Assembly: GCF_035222485.1 (NCBI RefSeq)
Contig: NC_085920.1
Span: forward strand, 1,860,001-1,924,000
Length of the DNA: 64,000 nt
Source of the DNA: Podospora pseudoanserina
Taxonomy: Eukaryota; Ascomycota; Sordariomycetes; Sordariales; Podosporaceae
Reading direction: 5' to 3'
Shown here: positions 33,953 to 46,062 of the stretch, in pieces
Layout of the letters: every line of letters starts with the position of its first letter
How positions within the stretch are numbered: the first letter of the stretch is position 1
Program-made: the position numbers and the translations under genes
Notes under the pieces: generated by a model
Told to the model about the DNA's origin: nothing
The model's database searches: none
The model's input: only the letters and a program-made list of their open reading frames with translations

Positions 33953-35907
33953 GGTGACTATATGGCTTCTTTTCAGACTTGCCTTTCAAAGTCTTGTGGT
34001 TGGCGGTTAGATGGAAACTGGCTGTCTCGGGCCTGAGATGGTACTGTATCAGAGAACGACAGTCTCTCAAACAAAGATGGGGTGAGTTGAAGTGTTGGCA
34101 GAGTTGTTGGCAACGGGAGAAAAACGAGTGACGAAGCCCCAACCTAGGTTGAGCTGTTATGTTCCGATTCTAGCCAGAATGACGTGTGTAATAGAAACAA
34201 TCGCGGCAAGGACGAATGTCGAGAGCGCTTGACGGTTTGCGTTTCAGGGGTCACCGGTACAGCTTCCGAAGGAAGGAAGCGGGATCTGTAGGCAGGTATC
34301 CGCCTCGCTTCCTGGAAGTGTCGATCGCGGAAGCTATGTGGTGAGAGAGTCTTCAGGATGAGGTTGGAAAGGAAGACCCAAACTGATTATCGAAAGCTCG
34401 AAACAAAGAGCCGGCAGGAGTTCTGAGATGATCTTCAAAACAAACCTGGGGCGAGAGACGGGGACGGGATGACTTGTCTCTTTGGACCTTCCAGGCGAAT
34501 AAATTTGCATCACTCCCCTGCCAGAAACCATGCTGATGCTGTGGAGGCCGTGGCTGCAGTCCTTTACATTACATTACACATTGAAAACCTTGCAAACTCA
34601 AAGAAAGCCGACTTGGCCGAAGGGGAGGAGCTGCCTGAGAGGACAGGAGACACATATGGTGGAGCCGAGTTATCGTTGCGAAGCTTCTTGGCTACCATGG
34701 ATGCGATTGATCCATTCTTCCAGAGCTCCTGGTAGCTCCACCGGGCACGCTGTCTGGATGTGCTTGGGACCTTGGGATCTTCAGATCCTGAGAGGGGCTT
34801 GTTGGGACGGTGTGGTTCGGACAGCAGGGTCCCCTATAAAGAGGGCGATTCTCAGCGCAAACAGCGATGCTCTGTGCGAGCCCGCGGTATGTACAGTGTT
34901 AGGCAAGCGTTTCCTCTTTATGCAGCTAACACCACCGGCGCTCGTATCTCGAACAGTGCATTTTTCTCCCGCCACTTCAGTGGGCCGGGCCGATGCTACC
35001 GACTCACAGTCCAAGGTCCGATGACGTGTTGGTGGTTACTTTCCGCCGGTGTCTGCTGCTTGGCCGTGGAGCCGAACAATCGCCCGATATTCGCCTCCGG
35101 GAATCCACGGAGAGCCCTACGCGGACATAAAACTGAAATGATGCGCACCGCCCGACAGAAGCAACAAAGCTGGGTTTGAGGGTGGAATTTGCTTATATCA
35201 TCGATTTCATCGAGATCCACCAGCACAAGCTGTGACAGTGATGAGAAATTGGCTTTTGCTGCCCAATGGCTTTTGCTCCATGACTCGAACTTCCATGGCG
35301 CCGGTGCCATGGCTTTTGGTGGACGGGACCAGCAAAATGTGGCATGAGGCACCAGGTTAGCTAGGTGATTGAGACGAGCCAGAAGCGATACAGTTGGGGC
35401 GGAATAAAAGCCGTCAATGGCAGCCCAGAACCCACCAATCGAGATTCTAGACAATCATCATGCGGCTCTTTTGCCGTGAACCACTTCGTCGTGGTTCGAG
35501 ATGCCTATCTAGTCCCTGCAGAAACAGCGCCACCAGATCAGGTACAGGAGTATCCCTGGATTGGGCACCGCCTTGGCAACGATTGGCCCGGGCTTGGGGA
35601 AGGGTTTCCGTGCCGAGTCAGAAGCCAAACTGGCAGAAATCCATGCTCTGTTTCAGCAAAAGCCATCTCTGACTAGAGCAAGCAGCACGCCAAGAGACCC
35701 CAAGGACCCAACGGCTTTGCGAGCTGCATTGCAGACAGATCACGACACGAGGAAGAAGACAAAATGCACCTCGATTCTTCTCCTCCATTGATGGACACTC
35801 TGTAAAAATCAGAAAAAAACAAAGACCGCTTGCTAAACCCTTGGGCAGTACGAAGTGAAAAAGAAACTACCGCCATTTTTTTTCCCCCAGAGCTCCCCGA
35901 CCATGAA
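33953..35907. other. 2 kb gene-free stretch
   Basis: No gene is supported. The left side is the promoter of the Prm10-like gene and the right side the 3' region of the glutamic peptidase gene. Short frames show no domain. Confidence 0.5.
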
Positions 35908-36918
35908 TTAATGCGAAGTAATGACGAAATTAGCGTTGTCGTACTTTTCGGCCTGGCAGAGAACCTTTCCTTGCGGGTTCATCAGATGCACCATGGCCGC
36001 TCCATCGATCCCAACATTCTTCCCACGCACTGTCGTCGCCTCGGTATCAAGAAACCACAGGTCCTGGAAGCTGGCAAAGGGAACCTGCTTGTTCGTTTCG
36101 GCCTCGTAGAAGTCCTCCAGAATCCACTCAACATCCCACCGGCACAGCTTGGGCCCGCTGGTCAAATTGAGCGTCATTGAGTAGCCGCGCTGAGCGTTTG
36201 TTACAATTCTTCAGTAGCCACAACCTGGTTAGCACTTTGCTTTCTGTTGGAGAAAGAGCTGCTGCTAGACTTACATCCTCCCGCTGGTCGCATCGTGGGC
36301 TGTGATGTTGACGGACATCCAGTCCCCTGGCTTGACTGGGAGGTTGGCGATAGTGTACGCAGCACCTGGATACCACTCCCACCAAGCCGATGCACTCTGT
36401 CCACCGTTGGAGTTGACCTTTTCCCCCCCCCCACCAAATATGTCAGCAACTGATTCTCTTCATGTCAAAGAAACGATGCAACAACTTACCACGGTAGTGA
36501 CTCCAGCTTGCAACAAGGTCTGGTTGCACTTGGCTCCGTCGATACCGATCCAGGCCGCCGCATATTGAGGCGGAGGGATACCAGCTCGTAGCTTCAAGTC
36601 AGGGACAGTGAAATACCCAAACACATTGCGGATGGGGTCCGCATCGTTTGATCGCGAGGAGGCACCACACCAGTTGTCACTATAACTGATGTCGTTGTTC
36701 CCTCTCTTGGCGGTCACATGCTGGCCTGTGGCGACGGTTGTGTTGCGGTGTCCACGTCTCCGGTGCTTCAACGGGGGAATCTTGACGAACTGAAGCTTGG
36801 AAGCATCAGCAGCTTTGCCGTTCTCTTCTAGTGACACGGTGAACTCGAGTCCTGTGACGCCTGTTGTGGTGATCAGGGAGATGGCTCCCAGGAGCAGAGA
36901 AAATACCGAGTGCCGCAT
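35908..36918 (-). CDS. secreted glutamic peptidase (eqolisin, peptidase family G1)
   Basis: Acid endopeptidase using a Gln/Glu pair, typical of filamentous fungi that digest protein in acidic medium. Minus-strand exons are 36918-36490, 36417-36275 and 36208-35908 (introns of 72 and 66 nt; both acceptors end in AAG), giving 290 residues. A signal peptide covers about 1-23 (VFSLLLGAISLITTTGVTG). A propeptide follows, with a basic processing stretch near HVTAKRG. The mature domain has YSDNWCGASS, FGYFTVPDL, AAWIGIDGAKCNQTLLQAG and SAWWEWYPGAAY. The Glu of the last motif corresponds to the catalytic Glu of the family. It ends with LCRWDVEWILEDF, also diagnostic. The exon 2-3 join was chosen because it alone keeps the frame through RGYSMTLNLTSG. 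Confidence 0.9.
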
Positions 36919-39900
36919 CTTGATGGCGCAGCAGCTCTCACTACCGGAGGGTACGGGGTTGTGGCTGGGATGGTGGTTGATGACTGGTCTTAAGTTGAGG
37001 TTACTGTCGATCCTGAGCAGGGCAATCCGTCAAAAGAGAGCGGGCAATCCGGGGTAAGCTGTCTTTTGTACGGTGACGAGATTTCCCGGGGAACAAAGGA
37101 TCGAGATGAGCTGAAGGCTCTTCAGTTTGAGATGGCGGTTTAGCGAGCGTGTGTTGGGGGTGGGCAACCAAACCCAAAATGAGCGGCAGTCAGGGTCTGT
37201 CTGGCGAGAAAAGAAAGGTGTCACGGTCCGGTCGGTCCTGGAATGAGCGAACAGGAAGAGGGGATCAGGATCACGACACGCAACACAAAAACGATCTGCC
37301 GTACCCGGAAGTGTGTGCAGACTGGATGAAGAGGTGGTGGATGGTTGGTGGTTCAAAAGCCATGTATTCCCTAAAGCCTTCCAAATCCATCCATCAACAA
37401 GCCCACCCATCCCCCGGTGAGCTGATGGTTTTGCCAATTTCACCACCCCAACCCATGGTTCTATCGTCCATTCCGGTGTCCAGCGATTGGGCTCCGAGTT
37501 CCTGCGACAGCGATGTCCCGTCAGTGCGTTGCAACAATCCTGGAATTCGCCCTTCAATAGTCCAAGATTTTCGCGGGGCTAGCGCACCAGCGTAGCATCG
37601 ACACCACCTAACCGGCCACACCTTCAGAGAGTCAACCGAGCCGGAGTCGCTTGTGGTCGGCGAGCATGGGTGCGATCTTAAAATAACTGCTGGTAAATTA
37701 CAGGCAGGGCGGCCCGCTGAACGCTCTCGGCGTCCTGCATTGCGGTTCCGTGCTTGAAAAGCTCTGCTCTGCTCTATAACGGCCCGTCGATATAGCTTCT
37801 AGCAGGCCTTTACAGCACACCACGGACCCAATCAGCCATGCACCAAAACCCAGCCTAGACCTTACCGGTAGTGCCAATCTCGGCCCAGCTAACTCTCTTC
37901 ATCGTGGCTTGCTTGGTAGAACCAGGGTTTTTGACATCTGTCAGGCCGCTTTGGGGAATTTTGTGTGCTGACAGAACTTTGCTAAGGTTTTTCTTGGAAT
38001 CTTGGAGTGTACGGTGTGATAATATCAGCCACGTGTTGGCCAAATGAATGAGGCTCTTCCGATCGGTTCTCATGCAGGTGGTGATGATGTGCACACCGAG
38101 GGACACTATATTGCCTCGGTTATTGGTAGAGATATTGGCAGCCAGCTGCTGGATGTTGATGACATGTACATGGTAACGGTATTCAGCTATCAACAGCTTG
38201 TATGAGTAAATAATAAGGTTGTTGTCAAGTCATGCCTGTGATCGTTCTGAAAGACAGCCGAGCCAATCTTCACAATGACAAGTCAGAGCTAGCTGGGCCT
38301 CGTCGACACCGCCTGGAAATTCCCTCATCTTCTAGTCTTGGATCTGGTCCACAGCATCCCGTTATCCCGTCGACGGGGAACCAAGAAGCTGCTTTCCGCA
38401 CATGACCCTGGTCCATGGGATCGCACATGCATTGCAGTCACCTTATCAGCCAACGTCCTCTTGGCTTGTTGAGAATTTCCTAGTTTTTCATATCACCACG
38501 ATTGGATGGATCCGGGCTTTCACGGCGACTTGCAGACGCAAGCTCTCCTGGTGAGCCTAAGCTCAAGCACCTACCTCCCTCAGGTGGCAGCATAGCTGCG
38601 GCTCGCTTGATATCCGATGAGTGAGTAGGCCTTTCCATGATGTAAGTGGGTTCAAGGTTAACCGTCGCCGGGTTATTAAGGGAAAGAGCACTGGAGTAGC
38701 AAAGGTTGGAAACCTCGCGTTGAGGGCCATCCCGCCTTTGCTCCTTGCCTTCAGCAAATGAGACAGAAATTAGATGACTCCTCGGAAGGACTCCGCTGCC
38801 CAACACAAACAGAGATCGATCGGTTTTTTTACGATGCTGGTGGGAACCGATTGGTTTTGTACCGAAGACAGCCGTCCAGTGAAGGAGCGACTTCTTTCGA
38901 CTTCTTTGATTCATTTCTCAGCAACATTCCTAGGTGAAGTGTATCGCATTCTGTTAAAAAAATTATTCCATGAAAGAGAGTCGTTCGAGTTTACCCTTTC
39001 ATTTGCCCTTGTGTACATCATTTGGTGCAAATTTATTCCTTTTCCTCGCCTTGAATCATGACGTAAAGAATCATCCCTCATCTTGTTGTCAAGTGATGGT
39101 TTACCTATTTTTTTCTCTTTGCGGCTGATCTCTCTAGATACCTAGTTGGTCTCTTTGAAACCAAACACAAGTTTGGATCTCGCCTTGTGTTGGTGCAGAT
39201 TTTGAGTGAGAAGAGCTATTTCACATTCATGAGACCAAACGCCAGCTTTCATGGGTTTTCATATATTCTTTGAGTCCTTAATGAGTAGCGTATAAGCACA
39301 CTTGAGGATATTACGAGTTAGAAAATATTTATCACATGAGAGCATGATACCAGGGTCAAGTGAAGCTCATCCAACCTGCTGTTTATCTTGCTTTCGTAGA
39401 GTCTTCAGTGGTGAGGATGATGGAGCTTGGAGTTGACTCAATGAGCATCTTTGCAATGATGGTTCCATGTGATTTGATTAATTTTATCCTTCCTCACATC
39501 CTCATCTCACTCATCTCACTCACCTCAGCGAAATGGTTACACGGGTACACCACCCACCTTCACCTTATTGCTCAAAGATTGGACAGGCACACACACACCA
39601 CAGCTCTGCCCAGCTGTCCACAGCCGGAGAGACGAAAAGGTACAAAAGATTCGCCACGCTCCCTCGTGTTTGTGTTTGTAAGACCTTCCACGCGGCCATC
39701 TTAAACAGCCCAGTTGTCTGCCCACCGGTCGGCCGACAAAGCACACACTTGACCATTGCCCACGCAACTGCGCAGCCGTGGCTTCATCCAGATCATCACA
39801 TCACCATCACCGTCATCATTGAAATAACCGAACTCAGCCGGCTCAGCTAACCTTCTAGCCCCTTCCACAAGTTACACCAAATATTTCTGCACTTTTGCAT

Positions 39901-40987
39901 CATGAAGCCTCGCCAATCTCCCAAGGTCGGATCGGGTATCGAGCCTGACAATGAAAGATCGGCATTTTCATCGCGCCTCATTCACTCAGCTACCTACATT
40001 ACATCAAACAGCACTTTCAACAGCCCAACCGGCTTTCCCGCTCTCGAATTTGCTTGAACAGCTGTCAAAGATGGGCCAGATCAACATGCACATCGCATAA
40101 GCATCGACAGCCTCACCATGCCAGTTTTCCCCAGGGACGCAGAGCAAGCCGGCCTGCAGCAAATCTCTGCCACTCAAAATCGTCTGTGAAACAAGCAAAG
40201 AAATCCCAAAACAAGCCTGAAAATCAGAGACAAGACCCAAGCCAGGCCATTTCGGCTCCGTACATACCCGTCTACATGTGCTCGCTATGTCATGAGAGTA
40301 CAAAGACAGCCCTGAAAAGTGCCAGAAGCCGATTTCCATCTTGATGTTTGTGTCGCGGAAAAGCCCGCCATTGATTTGATCATTCCACTGCATAAGGCAG
40401 AGAACATCGGGACAACACCACACACCACCATGACACAAGGCCGACATAAGTCGGAGTTCGGGACCGTCAAGTGTAACAATAATACTACATCCTGTTTTTT
40501 TGCACATTTGAGCAGTGCGGGCAGCTGAGAATAGGTAAGGTAGAGATGCATGATTATACCTACGGCGCAGCCGATTGTTCCGGTTTTTTCTAAAGACAGA
40601 TAGATCAACGGACCAACTCCTGTTCGTCGTACACAAAGCCTGCAAAGTCAGCCTCATACTCCAGTCCTCAGGCTTTCATCACCGATGTAAAATGGACTGT
40701 TTGCCTGTCTGGTTGACATCTCTTGCGATATTAGCATCTGTCTCACGTTACCGATGCGTTGAACGTTCTACTGCACAGATCCAAAAACACCGGTGGCAAG
40801 TAGGTGTTTGTGTGGCTCATTGGAGTAGAAGTAGTGATAAGGTAATCAAGGTCATGATCAAGGAAAATTGTCAGGTTATCTCATTGTACCCAAAGGTGTA
40901 CCTGGAACTGCGCAATGTGTGGTACCCTGACAATCACGTGTATTTTTCACCGCCCACCCAATGACGCATTTTCTTTTGTTCCACAAG

Positions 40988-41018
<31 letters not shown>

Positions 41019-41415
41019 CGAAGTGGTATGTCTCCGGTGTCGGAGGTGAGGAGTTGGAAAATCGATCATGGGAGGTCACACCGAGCGTGGTGGTTAGCGA
41101 GCACCACTTTATGGTCACCACTGCGATCAGTTCATTCAGGTCATGTTAGGTAAAATTGTCCCAAAAGTTCAATTGTGTCCCACGGTATCAAGCTGTTGCC
41201 CCTAGTGCTCAGTAACGCCTTTCCTTAGCCCCCCAGATCCCAGGCTGATATCCAGTTTTCCAGGAGTAGCCAATTCTGTGCCCATTTTCCTCTGTCCAGT
41301 GCCTTGCCAAACGCTATGCATATTGTAATCCAACCCCTCCCCCCAACCCAAAACAAAAGAAAAAAAACCGCGAGAAAACAATGAAACCTGTAGAAAGAAA
41401 AGAAAATCAAGAGGA
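36919..41415. other. 4.5 kb gene-free stretch
   Basis: The longest gap in the window. I found no supportable gene. Many short frames in all phases exist, the longest being 217 codons on the minus strand at 40004-40657, Cys/Trp/Ser-rich and without codon bias. It includes an AT-rich part at about 38.9-39.4 kb and a CA microsatellite at 40988-41019. A non-coding RNA or short secreted protein with several introns could be missed. Confidence 0.45.
40988..41019. repeat. (CA)n microsatellite
   Basis: Some 15 CA dinucleotides with one interruption (CATACA) in non-coding DNA. Confidence 0.9.
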
Positions 41416-42687
41416 TCAGTGAATATGCTTCAACATCCTCAAGTACTTCTCCCCCACCAACTCCCTCTCCCCTTGCTTCGCCCTCAACCTCGAATCCTCA
41501 TCAATAGTAATAGCTTCCACATCCTTCCCCTTCCCCTTACTTCCCCCGGCTACTTCCCTCATCTCAGGCATAGCCTGCCTCAGCAAATCCTTCAAGATCT
41601 TCACCCTCGGCAGCTGGCACCAGCTAGCCTCGTAAACCAACCACTCCCCCAAGCTCTTGATCAACGGCTTATCCTCCGGCCTGATGGTCTCCCCAAGCAC
41701 GCACGCCAACCTCGCAAAACACCCCACAAGCATCACCCACCCAACCGCATCCTCCGCGCTCGTGCTGCCCGGCGGCTGCTTAAAAGCCACAGTTCCGCAC
41801 CCGTCCCCCCCCTGCGCAACAAGCCCGTTGAACGACCACCGGTACGTATCCGTCATGAAATCCTGCCCATCCTCCGAAAGCGACAACCCCGTAGCAGAAT
41901 TAGCAGAGCACCAGTTCATCCTCATAGCCAGCCCATTGATATCCAGCTTGCCCCCCTTGTCAAACTTGTCAAAACACTGCCTCATGCTCTTTGCCGAGCC
42001 GAAATAGGCGTTGTACCTATTGCTCTTGGCCCAGACTGACTTCCTCCGATAAGGCGGGACAAGCTCGTCAAGGCAGGATTCGAAATAGAGGGCGGACTTG
42101 GCTAGGCACTCCAGCTGCCCGTACGTCCAGTACCCTCGCTCAGGGACGATGTGGATGTGCGTGAAGCACTGGTGGGAGCTCGTGACTTCAAAGTTCGCCT
42201 CGAGGACGTGAAAGAGGGTGTAGATCTTTTTGAGCCAAGACTCGTGCTTGGTCGCTGTGAACCTCATGAAGGGAGACACAAGCTTGATGCCGAAGCGGTG
42301 GTCTTTGGCGTGGTCGGGGATGCTGGCTTCGGTGGTGATGGTCCATTCGCGGGAGGAGGGGCTGTCCAACACCTGGACGGCGTAGGATGATGATGATGAT
42401 GATGATGTTTGTTTTAATGAGGAGGTGATGACCGAGTTGGGGATGTTTTGCTTGGTTAGGGTCCGGCTGAGCTCTTTCTCGAGACCGGCCGACTCTTTGT
42501 GGTCGAGGGTGCGGCTTCGGAGGACGAGGCCGAGCTCCATGCAGAAGCGGAAATCGGGGACGTTTGGGCGGTTGATGGTGACGGTTTGTTGGACTGGGCT
42601 GTAGTGGTATGAGGTGGAAGAGGAGCTGTGGTGTGAGCGTCCTGTCGAGGCCGACGACGGCGAGGGGTACCTCGTGTTATGCGGCAT
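41416..42687 (-). CDS. amidoligase-like protein (PF12224 type)
   Basis: Single-exon protein of 423 residues that resembles the fungal 'putative amidoligase' group (ATP-grasp-unrelated, glutamine-synthetase-like carboxylate-amine ligases). Visible family marks are FRFCMELGLVL at the start of the fold (about 47-57), EWTITTEASIP, FGIKLVSPFM (about 132-141) and HQCFTHIHIVP (about 172-182). A Ser-rich N-terminus of 30 residues precedes the domain. Residues 94-101 are poly-Ser coded by a GAT/ATC trinucleotide repeat, so the length may vary between strains. I start at the ATG of MPHNTR (42687) because upstream in-frame codons contain no ATG. The amidated substrate is unknown; family members are guessed to modify peptides or cell-wall molecules. 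Confidence 0.78.
   Translation of the reverse strand: MPHNTRYPSPSSASTGRSHHSSSSTSYHYSPVQQTVTINRPNVPDFRFCMELGLVLRSRTLDHKESAGLEKELSRTLTKQNIPNSVITSSLKQTSSSSSSSYAVQVLDSPSSREWTITTEASIPDHAKDHRFGIKLVSPFMRFTATKHESWLKKIYTLFHVLEANFEVTSSHQCFTHIHIVPERGYWTYGQLECLAKSALYFESCLDELVPPYRRKSVWAKSNRYNAYFGSAKSMRQCFDKFDKGGKLDINGLAMRMNWCSANSATGLSLSEDGQDFMTDTYRWSFNGLVAQGGDGCGTVAFKQPPGSTSAEDAVGWVMLVGCFARLACVLGETIRPEDKPLIKSLGEWLVYEASWCQLPRVKILKDLLRQAMPEMREVAGGSKGKGKDVEAITIDEDSRLRAKQGERELVGEKYLRMLKHIH
42386..42408. repeat. (GAT)n trinucleotide repeat inside coding region
   Basis: About 7 copies of GATGAT read on the minus strand as ATC/TCA. In the gene's frame they are Ser codons of the amidoligase-like protein. Confidence 0.85.
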
Positions 42688-45044
42688 TGTGGTTGATGAT
42701 CTTTGTAAACTGGTTGTAGATGGATAGAACGTAGACAATTGGAGTGTTTCTCAGAAACTTTGGAAGTGCAAGTGGAAGGTGACGAGGAACAGAGGTTCAA
42801 CGTTGGGAGAGGTCGTCAGGGGATTATATGGCCGCTGGTATGTGTGTGTATGTATGTAAGTATGTAAGTATGCGTTGTTGGTCAGTGACCACCGTGCCAA
42901 TGATATGGCCAACACAAAGCTGAACAAAGAAACACAGAGTGACAATGTGACAAGCTCATGACAATAATTCCACACCTGCGGGGACCCGAAGGCCCTATAT
43001 ACCAAGACCGTTCTGGATGGATAATGTTGAGGGAATCGTCTGCCTGGAGGCAAAAAAGAAGACAAGGGGTGAGGACGGTGTTACAATGCCGTCTGAGAAC
43101 GTCATGTTGGGAAGCATGTATCATGCAGCCACAACAGCCACCACTCCGATGAGAGACCCAGCATGCACAATTGCGGAGAACAGGAGCTCGCCGTCATGGC
43201 TCAGCCGGCGGAACGAGGGGTGTGAGAGGTGGAGGCATCCAAATCCTCGCGCTGCAGGTCATAAGGAAAAAGAGGGGTAGCGGCGCTTTCCGCAGGCAAC
43301 CATCGTCAAATCAGAACTCCCCAGTGTCACGAGGCAGAACTCGAGGTGAAATCCCACTATCCCCCTAGGGATTCAGGACTTATCTGCCAGCCGGCCAACG
43401 GCCGCTTATCCGAGGCCGCCAGGCGGCTATGGCTGCACAACGGTGCTGTCCTCAGATTCACCCCCCCGCGTTTTCCCCACTTGCTCAGCCTCTGAATGCA
43501 TTTGCACGATGGACATGTCAAGATTTCATTGGTTGTTGATGCCTGAGGACAAGTGAAACCCTGCAGTACCGAGAGATTGGAGCCGATATCAACAAAGAGT
43601 TTCTTGTTGTCCCCCAAAATAAACACTGCCACAATGACGGGACATGGAACTACTCCGTATCCCACTTCCTGGTGCAGAGCCGCATTGAGGCGCGCGCTTT
43701 TGTTCTGTGGGGTCATTGACGGGGACGATGCTTCTCCCATAGGGCTGTACTACGAGGGCGACTAAACCACACTACTCCAGACAAGCGCACGGGTCCTTCA
43801 AAAGAGCCAACGGTAAGTTTCATGTCCACATGAAGAAACTGGCGAGGGGTGATGGCTTCATTGGGATGATGGATGAGATGCGGCTCTTTGAATGACAGGG
43901 CACTAAGCGCGAGCTGAGACCAACGTGGACCCAATGGAAGGGAAATTGTTCCAGACGGCGCGTAACAAAATGAGGGTGCAACAATGAAGTTTCTATTCTC
44001 ATGATGTTTTAGACCTGCCGCAAAGTTAGTCTTTCATGTGATGATAATGTATTTCTTGTGTAGGTGCTTTTGCGTTGTTGAAACTTTGCACTCATTCACC
44101 AAAACCACAGCTATTATGAAAAGCCTCATGAGAGCTTCACGGGAAATGAGTGAGACCCAATCAATCCTGCCGGGTGGCATCCGATTGCTGCATCAATCTC
44201 TTCACTCTCCCACCCTCTCACAACTCATAAAGCATTGTCACTGCACCAAAGCCTCCTTCAACAGGTTGCACCCTGTCTGAAAAGTGATGCAAACAACAAA
44301 GAACAACCTGAGGCATTAACCATATCGGGCCTCATTTCTCAGACACGTCACAAGAAAATCATTTCTTCAATCACTAGCTGAAGAACACGCAACCTGCTTC
44401 CGTATTTCCCCCTCGGACCCGGACAAGCACTGGCAGATCGGACTGGTGCCTAGTGGCCAGAGCCTGCCTGGTTCCGACCTGCATGCAGGCACCACCACCG
44501 CTTGAATCTTGACCTGCAGAACAGAACTTAGGTAGTATCACCCTTAGTGGAGCAAGAATTGAGTCATGGGGAATCTATTAAACTGAAGAATTTGAGTGAC
44601 ATCGTGTCTTGATCGGCAATTGCAAGAGGTGACCTGGTGGCTTCTAGGTAATGAATGTACCTTCCGCCCTTTGATCAACATGCCATGCAGACATGCATCA
44701 GAGTCATCAGATCGGATGGCAGGCTCTCAACTGTTTCCTCTTGAAGTTGGAAACGTGGCCATCCCTTATCTCTTGCCTGCCGATCATTATCATGGTACAA
44801 TCAATGGTTACGGCTGTCCCAGAGCAGAGGTACTCAAGAGCTGCAAACCTTATCAGCAAACAAGACAATCTGTCAATGGCAAACAAATCACCGAACACAG
44901 GTTTGAAATCTATTCTCATTTGATGAAATCAAGGCATGATGGCATTCCCACGCCCAATGAACCAGATCCCACTTGCCAGTAACTCTAACCCAACCCAAAC
45001 CCGCCTGCTAAACGTACACAAAACATGATGGAAAAATGAACCCC
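42688..45044. other. 2.4 kb gene-free stretch
   Basis: No gene is supported. The left side is the promoter of the amidoligase-like gene, with a TATG/TAAG repeat at 42841-42872. The right side is the 3' region of the lactate dehydrogenase gene. The rest holds short, unbiased frames only. Confidence 0.5.
42841..42872. repeat. degenerate (GTAT/GTAA)n tandem repeat
   Basis: About eight four-base units alternating GTAT and GTAA, preceded by TGTGTG, in the probable promoter of the amidoligase-like gene. Confidence 0.75.
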
Positions 45045-46062
45045 TTACTCGCAAGCCCTCAACACCTCCTTGATACTCTCCGCCGACTGCTTCAACAGCT
45101 CCTTCTCCTTCTCATCCAGCAACAGCGGCACATCCTGGTGAGCACCCGCCCTGTTCAGCTTGCAAGGCATGCTCAACGCAACATCATCCACCCCAGCATA
45201 CGTCCCCACCCTCGAAACCGTCACCAAGGCATCGCCATCAGTGATGATCGGCTCCAAGATGCTGACCAGCACCGAAGCAACACCATAGTTGGTCTTGCCC
45301 TTGCGCTGGATAATCTCGTACGCCGCGTCCTTCGTCCTTTGGGAGCAACCGTCCATGACCTCCTGGTCGTACGGAATCCCCTTTTGCGCCGCATAGTCCC
45401 TCAACCTCATGCCCGCAATCGAAGCAAGGGACCAAACCGGCAGCTGACTGTCACCATGCTCGCCAATAATCACCGCGTGCACGTTTCGCGGGTTGACGCC
45501 AAACTGCTTGCCCAGCTCGTGTCTGAATCTGGTCGTGTCCATGGCTGTCCCGGAGCCAATCACCCTCTCCACCGGGAAACCAGACAACTTGAGAGCGGCA
45601 TGTGTGAGGACATCAACGGGGTTGGTCGCAATGATGAGAATCGTATCTGGCGCGGCGGCGGCGATCTGGGGAATGATGGACTTGAACAACCCGTAGTTGG
45701 TCTTGACAAGGTCCATTCTGGTCTGACCTGGCTTTTGATTGACGCCGGCTGTGACGATGACGGCTGTGGCTCCCGCGCAGTCGTCGTAAGAGTCACCTAC
45801 ACGAACGCGGGCCTGGGCATAGTGGGCGGCGTGGCTCATGTCAATGGCCTCACCCAGGGCGCGGTTCGTGTCGATGTCGATGAGAACGATCTCGGCTGCG
45901 AGCCCTGATAGGAGGAGGGCATAGGCGGTAGTAACACCGACGGAGCCGGCACCGACAATCACGATCTTGATGGACTGTTCTCTTGGTCAGTTCTGGAAAG
46001 GCCCAGATATGAGCAGAGATAAGGAGACTGACTCTAACGTTGGCTGCATTGGAGGCAGGCAT
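45045..46062 (-). CDS. L-lactate dehydrogenase, NAD-dependent
   Basis: Interconverts pyruvate and L-lactate with NADH in the cytosol. Minus-strand exons are 46062-46033 and 45974-45045 (58 nt intron, donor GTCAGT, acceptor AACAG), giving 319 residues. The Rossmann start is IKIVIVGAGSVGVTTAYALL, with IVLIDID carrying the acidic residue that selects NAD. VNQKPGQTRMDLV has the Gln that makes the enzyme a lactate rather than malate dehydrogenase (Arg in MDH). VIIGEHGDSQLPVWS holds the catalytic His. The sequence looks like bacterial/animal-type LDH, which only some filamentous ascomycetes carry. A shorter first exon ending at GTTAGA would also keep the frame. The short first exon is supported by the otherwise missing Met and the complete Rossmann start. 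Confidence 0.93.

Noticed and set aside
37860-38193. Minus-strand frame ending KQATMKRVSWAEIGTTGKV, which looks protein-like at its end
   Set aside because: I could not match it to a family, and the upstream part has no bias.
40004-40657. 217-codon minus-strand frame in the 4.5 kb gap
   Set aside because: It is rich in Cys, Trp and Ser, has no codon bias, signal peptide or domain, and looks like chance.
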